Source of the DNA: Geomicrobium sp. JCM 19039 | GTDB lineage: Bacteria; Bacillota; Bacilli; Bacillales; Marinococcaceae | Length of the DNA: 64,000 bases | Reading direction: 5' to 3' | NCBI RefSeq assembly: GCF_000698145.1 | Contig: NZ_BAXB01000001.1 | Coordinates: forward strand, 186,001-250,000 | Part shown: piece after piece, positions 54,695 to 63,518 of the stretch | How the letters are laid out: each line of letters begins with the position of its first letter | Numbering within the stretch: the first letter of the stretch is position 1 | Notes under the pieces: model-generated | The model's database searches: none | What the model was told of the DNA's origin: nothing | The model's input: the letters and a program-made list of their open reading frames with translations, nothing else | Translations under genes and position numbers: made by a program

Positions 54695-56066
54695 CTAAGT
54701 CTAGGTTGGCGACACGTGTATAATAATCACAAATGGCGCGCAGTCCTTGGTCGAAGTTTTCAAGGTGAAAATGTTCATTAGGGGCATGGAAGTTCTCAGA
54801 TGGAAGCCCGAAGCCCATCAAGACAATCGGCACATCTAGAATCTCACTAAAGGTTTCGGCAATCGGCAAGGATCCACCCATGCGCGTGTATGCCGTTTTT
54901 TCATTGTATACAGACTCGAGCGCATCACCTGCTGCTTGGATGGCCGGGTGATCATACGGTGTTAAGAAAGGCTTGCCTTTATCAAATGGTGTCGTCTTTA
55001 CTGTCACACCTGCTGGAGTGTGTGCTTCAATATGCGCATACAACTTTTCCAAAATGTCATCAGGATCTTGCCCAGGAACGAGGCGGCAACTAATTTTGGC
55101 AGATGCTTCGGATGGTAGAACAGTTTTCACGCCTTCTCCTTGAAAACCACCATGCATGCCATTCATTTCAAGCGTTGGTCGTACCCATGTTCGCTCTAAG
55201 AAACTGTACCCTTCTTCACCGTACAATTCAGGGACGTCGAGCTCTTTAGTAAGGGCTTGTTCATCGAAGTTCAACGCATCATAGGCGCGCCGTTCTTCAT
55301 CTGTAAGCGCGATAACCCCATCATAAAAACCGTCCACAGTAATTTTACCGTTTTCGTCATGCATGGACGCGAGCAGTTTCGTTAATGCGTGAAGAGGGTT
55401 TTGTACACCGCCGCCGTAAAGGCCAGAGTGAAGGTCCCCTTTTGCTCCCTTTAGGTCCACTTGCAACCCAGCAAGCCCACGCAGGCCATAGCATACCGTC
55501 GGTTTCCCTTTCTCAATCATCGTCGTGTCAGAGATAACGAGAATGTCAGACTGGAGCTTTTCTTTGTACGTATCCACGAACGCGTCCAAATTCGGACTGC
55601 CCACTTCTTCTTCCCCTTCAATCATTACTTTTACATTGATTGGCAATTCACCGTTGACATTCAACAATGTCTCCAACGCTTTAATGTGCATAAACGTTTG
55701 CCCTTTATCATCTGTAGCCCCGCGTGCATAAATTTTGTTATCACGGATACTCGCCTCAAAAGGGGGCGTTTCCCACAGTTCAAGGGGGTCGACAGGTTGA
55801 ACATCATAATGCCCATAAATGAGTACCGTCGGTTTATCGCTCGCACGGAGCCAATCACCGTAAACGACAGGATGGCCGTTTGTTTCCATAATCTCAACGT
55901 GTTCCAGACCGATTGTTTTCAGTTGCTCGGCAGTCCATTCCGCAGCTTTTCTTGTATCCTCTTTATGCTCAGATAGTGCACTCACACTCGGGATGGCAAG
56001 GTAGTTTTTCAATTCTTGCAAATGACGTTCACGATTCGCTTTTAAGTGCTGTTCAATTTGTGACAT
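54690..56066 (-). CDS. M20 family dipeptidase
   Basis: 458 residues, typical of the CNDP/YtjP-like M20 dipeptidases. Metal and catalytic motifs are PTVLIYGHYDVQPVDPLELW, IYARGATDDKGQTFMHIKAL, VKVMIEGEEEVGSPNLDAFV and VISDTTMIEKGKPTVCYGLR. The C-terminal His region is GLPSENFHAPNEHFHLENFD. It would cleave dipeptides in the cytoplasm. The frame is complete. A ribosome site GAGGAGGGCG precedes the ATG. Confidence 0.93.
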   Translation of the reverse strand: MSQIEQHLKANRERHLQELKNYLAIPSVSALSEHKEDTRKAAEWTAEQLKTIGLEHVEIMETNGHPVVYGDWLRASDKPTVLIYGHYDVQPVDPLELWETPPFEASIRDNKIYARGATDDKGQTFMHIKALETLLNVNGELPINVKVMIEGEEEVGSPNLDAFVDTYKEKLQSDILVISDTTMIEKGKPTVCYGLRGLAGLQVDLKGAKGDLHSGLYGGGVQNPLHALTKLLASMHDENGKITVDGFYDGVIALTDEERRAYDALNFDEQALTKELDVPELYGEEGYSFLERTWVRPTLEMNGMHGGFQGEGVKTVLPSEASAKISCRLVPGQDPDDILEKLYAHIEAHTPAGVTVKTTPFDKGKPFLTPYDHPAIQAAGDALESVYNEKTAYTRMGGSLPIAETFSEILDVPIVLMGFGLPSENFHAPNEHFHLENFDQGLRAICDYYTRVANLDLD

Positions 56067-56220
56067 AGGCGCCCTCCTCAGTTTTTCTTACTCCTTACTA
56101 TTTTGCCATCGGTTTTATAAGAGCGCAAACATTCTTAAAGGCACTTGTATTTATAGGATTTTCAGTAGTATAATTCCGAAAGCTTCTAAGCAATTGTAAA
56201 GCTCAGAAAGGAACGATGAA

Positions 56221-57083
56221 ATGAACAGTTTAGGCAAATGGATGCCTGTGTTATGCCTAGCCCTTCTTGCGGTTGGCTGTGATTTTGAAGAGAGCAGGGG
56301 TGCAGAACGAGATACGGATGGAGAAAGTGCGTGGAACCATGCAGAAATTGTATTTTATGACGTAGGGCAAAGGGATAGTACACTGCTCCGCGACGGTGAA
56401 ACTACAATTCTTATCGATACAGGTAGACATGACGATGATCGCATTCTTTCGTACTTAGAAGAGGATGAGGTTGGAACGATTGATCTCTTAGTTTTAACAC
56501 ATCCTCATGCAGACCATATCGGTAATGCGGATGTCATATTGAATCAATATGACGTGTCAGAAGTGTGGATGAGTGGGGAAGAACATACATCTTTAACGTA
56601 TGAAAGAATCGTTGACGCCATCCTTGAGAGTGATGCAGATTATGAAGAACCACGCGCAGGGATGATACGAACGTTGGACAATTCCAGATTGAGGTTGTAG
56701 GGCCTGATCAACTGACGGGGAATCTTAATGACGGTTCAATTGCGATGCGCATTGAGGTTGAAGGTGTTCAGATGCTCTTTACAGGTGACGCAGAAGAGGA
56801 TGCCGAAGAACAAATGCTACAACAGCCAGAACGTCTACAAGCCGACATTTTTCATGCGGGGCATCACGGTTCATCGACGTCAAACACGGCCCCGTTCTTA
56901 GATGCAGTAGATCCTGAAGCTGCGATCTATTCTGCTGGTGCAGACAATGAGTACGGTCATCCTCATGATGAAGTGGTCGAACGTATACACGAAAAAGGCA
57001 TTGATTTGTTTGGAACCGCTGAACACGGCGAAGTGTATGTCATCATTGAAGATGGAGAATGGGAATTATATACCGAACGATAA
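56221..57083 (+). CDS. ComEC/Rec2-like metallo-beta-lactamase lipoprotein (one frameshift)
   Basis: About 287 residues. The lipoprotein signal ends LALLAVGC (lipobox AVGC). The metallo-beta-lactamase domain resembles the extracellular nuclease domain of ComEC: VFYDVGQRDSTLLRDGETTI, DTGRHDDDRILSYL, LTHPHADHIGNADVI (zinc motif), then FTGDAEEDAEEQML and FHAGHHGSSTSNTAPFLDAV. A one-base indel near 56675 separates GMIRT from FGQFQIEVVGPDQL. It is probably a surface-anchored phosphodiesterase or nuclease; the exact substrate is unknown. No competence channel domain is present. Confidence 0.87.
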
Positions 57084-57204
57084 AATTCAATAACCGGTGA
57101 TCGGAGTACAATCTTGTTTGGGCTCAAGGTTTTAATAAATGGGAGATACGCGATCTACCGAGTTTGATGTGGCGTTTGCAAACATGAACCTCTAGTTGTG
57201 TAAT

Positions 57205-57296
57205 GCTTGGGGATTTTTAGGGGGTAGCTGATCTAGATCCCCCCGAAACAATCTAGATCGCGGTAAAACGTCGGTTTTATCCAGATACTGGGCGAT
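57205..57296 (-). repeat. Linker module of locus H (reversed)
   Basis: Reverse complement of the linker at 51560-51636 and of the flank at 52070-52096: CTTGGGGATTTTTAGG, then CGAAACAATCTAGATCGCGG and GGGCGATCTAGAT. The upstream stretch 57084-57204 shows no gene. Confidence 0.65.
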
Positions 57297-57940
57297 CTAG
57301 ATAAGTTGAACGAAAGAAATTCACTGAATCCGATGACCGAGATCGGTCTTTACAGGCAAACGCCCACCTATTGTCTGTTGAAGTTCATCTCACTTCAACA
57401 ACTTCGCTGCCATCCGTTGTTCGTCACTGCAAGGATTGCGGACAACACGGAAAACGTTGGCCGAAGGGTAAAAAGATGTGATTGATAATCACCACCTGGC
57501 GCAAGGAATATTATGACCTGTCACGGATGTGACAATCCAGCCTCAAACCGGGCACTTTCGGCCCTCAACGGTCACATATATCGCAATTTGTGACCGTTGA
57601 CTCCGTTTATGTGCGCATCCACGTTTAAAATGATGATATTTCTTTTCCAAGTGTCACATAAATGAATATATGGGGCATTTGGACATCTTTCCACACACCT
57701 TATCCAGGAGGCAGAAACGTGAACCGATGTCGCACTTGTGCTCTGGAGTATAAAGAAAACACGGTGGACGTCTTTTGGGGCCACCGATGTTGCACTTGTG
57801 CTTTGGAGTGCATAGAAAACAAGGTGGGCGTACTTTGACCACCGATGTTGCACTTGTAGTCTGGACTACAACCATCCCCCAACAGTGAAAAGCACCAACT
57901 AACTGTGCTAATCAGGAAAAGGTTTAGTTCATTCCATATA
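57297..57940 (+). repeat. Mosaic repeat locus H, type 3 module
   Basis: The only complete type 3 copy, 644 bp, from CTAGATAAGTTGAACGAAAG to the inverted terminus ending CCATATAG. It contains hairpin GTGAT-TGATA-ATCAC (57478-57492), a 12-bp hairpin TCAACGGTCACA / TGTGACCGTTGA (57565-57600), and three tandem units of 58-60 bp between about 57724 and 57880. Short open frames in it shift phase between units and lack ribosome sites, so it is taken as non-coding. Confidence 0.87.
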
Positions 57941-58036
57941 GATCGTTTTCTTGATGATCTAGATCGTTTTTCACGATTTTCTGCACGAGCAGTGGCGATG
58001 GCTCTGTATTCTTGGGAATTTCTGGCGATGGGCGAT
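57941..58036 (+). repeat. Linker between modules of locus H
   Basis: A 96-bp spacer with GATCTAGATCG palindromes at both ends. It separates the type 3 and type 1 modules. Confidence 0.55.
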
Positions 58037-58421
58037 CTAGATAGAATGAACATCAGATTTTCCTGATTTGCGCTGTGGTTGTTGGGTTGGAGGGAAAGCG
58101 CGGTGCTTGGTGCCATTCTGCGCTCATTCCGCTAAACTCCTGCGCAGTTTGTTCCAACTGGAGCGCAGATTTAATGTCCATAAGTAAACAACCTGTCGGA
58201 CCTAGCAGGGCAGAAACCAAATCGGACTTGGTTCGGCGTAGCGCGCGCTGACAACATTTTGGTACTTCAGGGCGGGGATGTACATGTGACCTGGTAAGCT
58301 GTTCCCTAGTTTATGAGAATATACCGCTTTTCCTGCGATTTTCCCCAACTCGAGCACAGTTTAAACTTTATCAAGCTTACCACGGGTTCTTAAGGGAATT
58401 ATTTAATTCAACTTACTATAG
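58037..58421 (+). repeat. Mosaic repeat locus H, type 1 module
   Basis: A 385-bp module from CTAGATAGAATGAACATCAG to the inverted terminus ending CTATAG. It is nearly collinear with 51187-51559 (shared TTTATGAGAATATACCGCTT), with GC-rich hairpins at about 58190-58255. Non-coding. Confidence 0.85.
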
Positions 58422-58551
58422 ATTGCTTCTAGTTCGAATACATTATCTGTATATTTAAACTAGGAAAAAAATAACATCTTGTCTATCACGAGATAAAAAG
58501 CTACAATGATCTTGATCATATTATTGCAAGGATCGATAAGGGGGATAAAAA

Positions 58552-60224
58552 ATGAGAAAATTCAAAAGGGGAATTGTTAGCGGTGTTGCTGTTTTAACGT
58601 TTGCAGGGTTGATGGCAGCATGTTCAAGTGATCCTGTTGATGATGACACGGTAGAAGAAGGCTCAGATACTGAGGAAACAGAAGATGATCCTGATGATGA
58701 AGCAGATGACGATGACAATGGGGATGATACTGCTGAGACGGGAGAGCACAACAAGGTGGGAATTTACAAATAGCTGTATTCCGTGATGCTGTATCCCTTG
58801 ATCCGCATGGTTCGAATGACACGGCTTCTACACATATCCGAACGAACATTTATGAAAAGCTCGTCAATCATGATGAGAATATGGAAATCCAACCTGAATT
58901 GGCTGAAGACTTTGAACAATTGGATGAATACACTTGGGAGTTTACTTTACGTGAAGATGTAACGTTTACAGATGGCACACCGTTTAATGCGGAGTCTGTT
59001 CAAGCGACATTAGAGCGTGTACTCGATGAAGAGACGGCTTCACCGAAGAATTTTATGTATGAAATGATTGATGAGATTGAAATTGTTGATGACTATACGG
59101 TTCAAATTATAACTGAATTCCCGTTTGCGCCATTAGCAGCAAACCTTGCCCATGACGGTGGGGGAATGATCAGTGCCCAAGCGATTGAGGAAGAAGCGAA
59201 TGGTGAGAGAAACCTCGACCTTGAGCCTGTCGGTACGGGACCATTTATGTTAGAAAACTGGGATCAAGGAAACGAAGTCGTACTCACTAGAAATGAAGAC
59301 TATTGGGGTGAGCTAACCTACCTTGATACCGCAACTTACAGCGTCGTGCCAGAACAATCGACACGGATTGGTCAGTTAGAGACTGGAGAAGCACACGTTA
59401 TTGATGACATTGAGCCGATTAACATGTCACAAATTGAAAATCTTGAAAACGCTGATGTATCAACTGTAGAGAGTCTACGTCTTGATTATATTGGGATGAA
59501 CAATGAAGTGGAGCCATTTGATGATCCCGATGTTCGCCGAGCGGTTGCGATGGCAGTGGATAAATCAACGATCGTTCAAGGTATCTATGAAGGATATGGG
59601 TCAGAAGCGATTGGTCCTTTGAACCCTCTCGTATTTGGGTACAGTGAAGGGTTGACGCCTTTGGAGTATAACCCAGAAGAGGCACAAGAATTGTTAGATG
59701 CAGCTGGTTATGAAGATGGATTTGACGCTTCGCTACTCGTGGATGAATCGAACCCACTAAGCATTCAAATGGCAGAGATTGTTCAAGATCAGTTGAGCGA
59801 ATTTAATATTAACATCTCTCTTGATCAACAAGAGTGGAGTTCACTACTCGATAATTCAGCGAATGGACAGCACGACATGGTCGTGCTCGGCTGGACGACA
59901 GTTACAGGGGACGCGGATTACGGGATGTACTCGTTGTATCATACCGATGAGCACGGGGCTTCGGGGAACCGTACATTCTATAGTAATTCAGAAGTAGATG
60001 ACCTATTAGACGAAGCTAGATACGAAGAAGATGATGACCGAAGAGTAGAGCTATATGCGGAAGCTCAACAAATTATCATTGACGATGCACCAAAAATCTT
60101 TACGGTGCACGATGAGTTTAGAGTAGGTATTTCCAATGAAGTTGAAGGATTTATTCAACTTCCAAACGGTGTATATGACATTAGTGGTGCGTATTTAACA
60201 GATGGAGATGACGCAAGTTATTAA
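58552..60224 (+). CDS. Oligopeptide/glutathione-type ABC substrate-binding lipoprotein (one frameshift)
   Basis: About 557 residues. The lipoprotein signal ends FAGLMAACSS. A long Asp/Glu-rich linker follows (about 45 residues with more than half acidic). Then a family 5 solute-binding domain begins: LQIAVFRDAVSLDPHGSNDT, VTFTDGTPFNAESVQATLER, PVGTGPFMLENWDQGNEVVL and AVAMAVDKSTIVQGIYEGYG. One indel near 58748 breaks the frame between GEHN and QGGNLQ. No ABC permease or ATPase gene follows, so it is an orphan binding protein in this window. GGGGGAT precedes the ATG. Confidence 0.9.
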
Positions 60225-60233
60225 CCATCTTTG

Positions 60234-60275
60234 AAAAATGCGCTCCCCCATAGGGATCGGGGGAGCGCATTTTTT
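60234..60275 (+). terminator. Terminator of the binding-protein gene
   Basis: AATGCGCTCCCCC pairs with GGGGGAGCGCATT around a 9-base loop and is followed by TTTTTC. Confidence 0.9.
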
Positions 60276-60315
60276 CTTTGGATAAAAACAGTAAATTTTT
60301 AAAAAAAGTAGTTTG

Positions 60316-61059
60316 TTATTTATTTTGTTCTGTTAAAATAAGTGGATCAGTGTCGGTAATGACGATGGTATGCTCAAACTGTGCAGACCGTTTTCCATCC
60401 TGCGTCCGGACTGTCCAGCCATCTTCATCCATGTACATATCATAAGTCCCTTCGTTAATCATTGGCTCGATAGTGATGACCATACCTTCTTGGAGAAGAG
60501 GACCGGTTCCGGGCTCACCAAAATGCTGGAAAACAGGGGGCTCGTGAATGTGTCTACCTATGCCATGCGCGAGCAGATCTCGAGCTACGCTAAACCCATG
60601 AACTTCTGCATGAGTTTGAATTGCATAGCCGATGTCACCTGTACGATTGCCTACTGCCTTGTCAATACCTTTATAAAGGCACTGTTTTGTAACGTCCAAC
60701 AGCCTCTTGGCACATTCATCGATTTGTCCTATCGCATACGTCCAAGCAGAGTCCCCTTTCCATCCATCCACATCAAAAACGGTATCTATCGTAACAATAT
60801 CTCCGTCTTGAAGCGGGGTTGGATTTGGAAAACCATGTGCAATGACATCATTAACAGCCGCACAAGTTGCAAACGGGTAGCCTTTATACCCAATTTGTGC
60901 ACACGTCACGCCGTTTCGTTTCGCAAAATCACGAACAAATTTTTCAATGTCAGCAGTAGATGTACCTGGTACCATCATCGACCGCAATGACTGATGCATG
61001 AGGGCTACATATGCACTCGGAATTTTAAGTTTTTCAATTTCATCGTTATGTCGTTGCAT
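60316..61059 (-). CDS. map: Type I methionine aminopeptidase
   Basis: 247 residues. The metal ligands appear as VTIDTVFDVDGWKGDSAWTY (two Asp), LLAHGIGRHIHEPPV (His), MVITIEPMI (Glu) and SAQFEHTIVI (Glu). It removes the initiator Met from nascent proteins. It is a stand-alone gene outside the ribosomal-protein cluster, so it may be the second, non-ribosomal copy known from bacilli (YflG type); that is inference. GGGAGG precedes the start. Confidence 0.93.
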   Translation of the reverse strand: MQRHNDEIEKLKIPSAYVALMHQSLRSMMVPGTSTADIEKFVRDFAKRNGVTCAQIGYKGYPFATCAAVNDVIAHGFPNPTPLQDGDIVTIDTVFDVDGWKGDSAWTYAIGQIDECAKRLLDVTKQCLYKGIDKAVGNRTGDIGYAIQTHAEVHGFSVARDLLAHGIGRHIHEPPVFQHFGEPGTGPLLQEGMVITIEPMINEGTYDMYMDEDGWTVRTQDGKRSAQFEHTIVITDTDPLILTEQNK

Positions 61060-61206
61060 ACACGTGTACTCCCTCCTAGTGTGAACTGAGAGTTAGTGTA
61101 TGAATGCACATAGAAAATGGTGGCACCGGTTTTTACACATTCATATTTAGGACAAATGTTGGCAACCTTAAAAGCAACAGCTCATTAAAGAGAGGCAAGT
61201 GGAGAA

Positions 61207-62723
61207 ATGAAAAGAATCGACAATGTGTTTTTGATTTCAGGAATTATTATTCTTTTGCTCGTGATTGTCGGGTCGGTCGTTCCGAATTGGTTGGAAAATG
61301 CAACGGCATTGGCGCAAGACTTTATTAGCAACACGTTTGGCTGGTACTACTTAATTCTCGTCACAACATTCCTAATCGTAACGCTGTATTTTATGTTCGG
61401 ACCGATGGGGAAGATGAAGCTAGGAAAGCCGGATGAAAAGCCGGAATTTAGCCGGCTTTCTTGGCTATCGATGTTGTTCAGTGCCGGTATGGGTGTTGGG
61501 CTCGTGTTTTTTGGCGCTGCAGAACCTATAAGCCACTATGCAATACAGTCCCCAACTGGTGAGTTAGGAACAGATCAAGCAGTGAGCAACGCCATTTTGT
61601 TTACGGTGTTTCACTGGGGACTGCACGGCTGGGGAGTGTACTGTATTCTGGCGCTTGCCCTTGCTTATTTTAATTTTAGACATGATCGCCCAGGCCTTAT
61701 AAGTTCCACGTTGCATCCAATTCTTGGTGACCGAATTAACGGACCGATTGGAAAAGCGACGGACATTATTGCGGTGTTGGCAACCGTAACGGGTGTCGCG
61801 ACAACCATTGGCCTTGGTGCTATGCAAGTTAATGGTGGTATGGCTTTTGTGTTTGGTTGGGAGATGAACTTTTGGACACAAGTTGCATTGTTGCCTTAGT
61901 AACTGTGTTGTTCTTAGTCTCAGCTTGGTCAGGATTGGACAAGGGAATTCGTGTATTAAGCAACTTAAACATGTCGATCATAGCCATTATATTCTTGCTA
62001 TTGTTGGCAGCAGGACCGACAATGTACGTATTAAATCTATTTACAAATACAATCGGTGAGTATTTGCAAAACTTGCCAAGATTAAGTTTTAGAATTTCAC
62101 CATTTGACGAGGAAAACCGACAGTGGGTGAACGATTGGACGTTGTTCTACTGGGCATGGTGGATTTCTTGGGCGCCGTTTGTCGGCATTTTTATAGCAAG
62201 AGTTTCTCGTGGAAGAACGATCCGAGAATTCGTTACAGCAGTATTGCTTGTTCCGACGGTTATCGTATTTATTTGGTTCTCCGTATTTGGGGGGGCAGCC
62301 ATTGCTTTAGAGCACGATGGAGTAGCAGTTATTTCTGATTTCATCACCGAACAGATGTTGTTTGCCACCTTTAGTAACTATGGCTTTGGTACATTAATGT
62401 CATTTTTAACATTGTTTGCGTTGTTTGTATTCCTAGTCACTTCAGCTGACTCCGCAACGTTTGTACTGGGTATGTTAACGAGTAATGGCTCAAACAGCCC
62501 GCCTAACCGTCTGAAGTTAATATGGGGTGTTCTTCTCTCCGCAACCGCACTTGTTCTTTTGTATTCAGGTGGTTTGCAAGCCTTACAGAATACACTCATT
62601 ATCGCGGCATTGCCGTTTTCAATTATCATGTTGCTCATGCTGATCGGGTTAATCATTGTATTAACAAAAGAAGGGAAACAGTTAACAAAAGAAGGAAAAC
62701 AAACGAAAAAGTCGAAGGCATAA
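61207..62723 (+). CDS. BCCT family osmolyte (betaine/choline/carnitine) transporter (one frameshift)
   Basis: About 505 residues with 12 helices. Family features are GMGVGLVFFGAAEPISHYAI and VFHWGLHGWGVYCILALALA. The BCCT signature is FYWAWWISWAPFVGIFIARV followed by SRGRTIREF, and FLVTSADSATFVLGML comes later. It should import glycine betaine or related solutes with Na+ or H+, which fits salt tolerance. The frame breaks near 61890: NFWTQVAL continues as VALVTVLFLVSAWSGLDKGI in another frame. A Lys-rich tail ends the protein. GAGGCAAGTGGAG precedes the ATG. Confidence 0.92.
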
Positions 62724-62726
62724 ATA

Positions 62727-62768
62727 AAAAGCCGCAGTGTTGTTCTCAACGAACGCTGCGGCTTTTTT
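62727..62768. terminator. Terminator after the BCCT gene
   Basis: GCCGCAGTGTT (62731-62741) pairs with AACGCTGCGGC (62752-62762), with one G-T pair, flanked by A5 and T6. It can serve both the BCCT gene and the convergent SMR genes. Confidence 0.88.
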
Positions 62769-62788
62769 CTTATGTTATGAAACGACCC

Positions 62789-63088
62789 TCAGCCAACGAC
62801 AGCAATAATAACGAGAAGAATAAAGAAAATTCGAGCCCGATCTTTGGATTCTTGATAGAAGATCATGCCTATAAGCGCACTACCAACCGTCCCTATTCCT
62901 GTCCATACGGCGTAAGCGATACCGAGTGGAATTGTATTCATCGCTAATCCTAGCAAAGTAAAGCTAATGATAAAGCCGACGATCAGAACAGCGTACCCCT
63001 TTTTCTTTTGGCCAGCGGCGATCATTTGAATGCCTGTGACACCAACCACTTCGAACAAACCGGCAATAATTAATACGATCCAGCTCAT
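62789..63088 (-). CDS. SMR efflux subunit, YkkD-like
   Basis: 99 residues with four helices. WIVLIIAGLFEVVGVTGIQM (the membrane Glu14-type residue), AMNTIPLGIAYAVWTGIGTV, GALI-like SALIGMIFYQESKD and a final helix match YkkD of B. subtilis closely in spacing. It overlaps the partner gene by 4 bases. The pair would form a heterodimeric exporter; YkkCD exports guanidinium, related EbrAB exports cationic dyes. Confidence 0.88.
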   Translation of the reverse strand: MSWIVLIIAGLFEVVGVTGIQMIAAGQKKKGYAVLIVGFIISFTLLGLAMNTIPLGIAYAVWTGIGTVGSALIGMIFYQESKDRARIFFILLVIIAVVG

Positions 63089-63429
63089 TCAACGCCCTCC
63101 TTTTGCTCTTTGCTGTCTCCGGTCACGACTTTTAGGCCGATGACACCGATGAGTAAAAGCAGTAAAAACAGAAGCGTGCCCACGTTCATTTCGGCTCCGA
63201 AAAAGAAATAATCAACCATAACCGTACCCGCTGTTCCTAAGGCGACAAAAACGGCATATACCGTACTCGTAGGAAGTTGTGTTGCCGCTCGTATGAGTAA
63301 CATGAAACTAACAATAATGGCGACGACCGTAAATGACCATTGTGTGAACGTGTCAGCATATTTCAAGCCTGTCGCCCAACCAACTTCAAATACAGATGCT
63401 ATAATAACGAGTAACCACTGAATGTTCAT
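63085..63429 (-). CDS. SMR efflux subunit, YkkC-like
   Basis: 114 residues with four helices. WLLVIIASVFEVGWATGLKY contains the essential Glu; TQLPTSTVYAVFVALGTAGT and LLIGVIGLKVVTGDSKEQKE follow the YkkC pattern, including the charged tail. First gene of the pair, divergent from the tetR gene at 63519. No guanidine-I (ykkC) riboswitch fits in the 90 bases between them; a TetR-type palindrome is there instead. Confidence 0.88.
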   Translation of the reverse strand: MNIQWLLVIIASVFEVGWATGLKYADTFTQWSFTVVAIIVSFMLLIRAATQLPTSTVYAVFVALGTAGTVMVDYFFFGAEMNVGTLLFLLLLLIGVIGLKVVTGDSKEQKEGVE

Positions 63430-63451
63430 AAGATATGTCCTTTCGATGTAT

Positions 63452-63467
63452 TAACGAACGGTCGTTA
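63452..63467. promoter_or_regulatory. TetR-type operator palindrome
   Basis: TAACGA-ACGG-TCGTTA is a perfect inverted repeat between the divergent SMR and tetR genes. It resembles the operators of QacR/TetR-family repressors. Confidence 0.7.
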
Positions 63468-63518
63468 GTGTATCATGGAGACATAGAAGAAGCAATACAA
63501 ATGGAGAAGGTGATACAA

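Noticed and set aside
57572-57875. Open frames in repeat loci encoding peptides like PEHKCNIGGPK (also at 43948-44262 and 4596-4778)
   Set aside because: They follow the 58-60 bp tandem units, change phase from unit to unit, occur in several frames and both strands, and have no ribosome sites. They are by-products of the repeat.
58521-58849. Ser-rich and His-rich open frames opposite the binding-protein gene
   Set aside because: They are the antisense of the Asp/Glu-rich linker of the lipoprotein.
63430-63518. Guanidine-I (ykkC) riboswitch before the SMR pair
   Set aside because: The intergenic space is only about 90 bases and no conserved ykkC motif is visible; a TetR palindrome is there instead.
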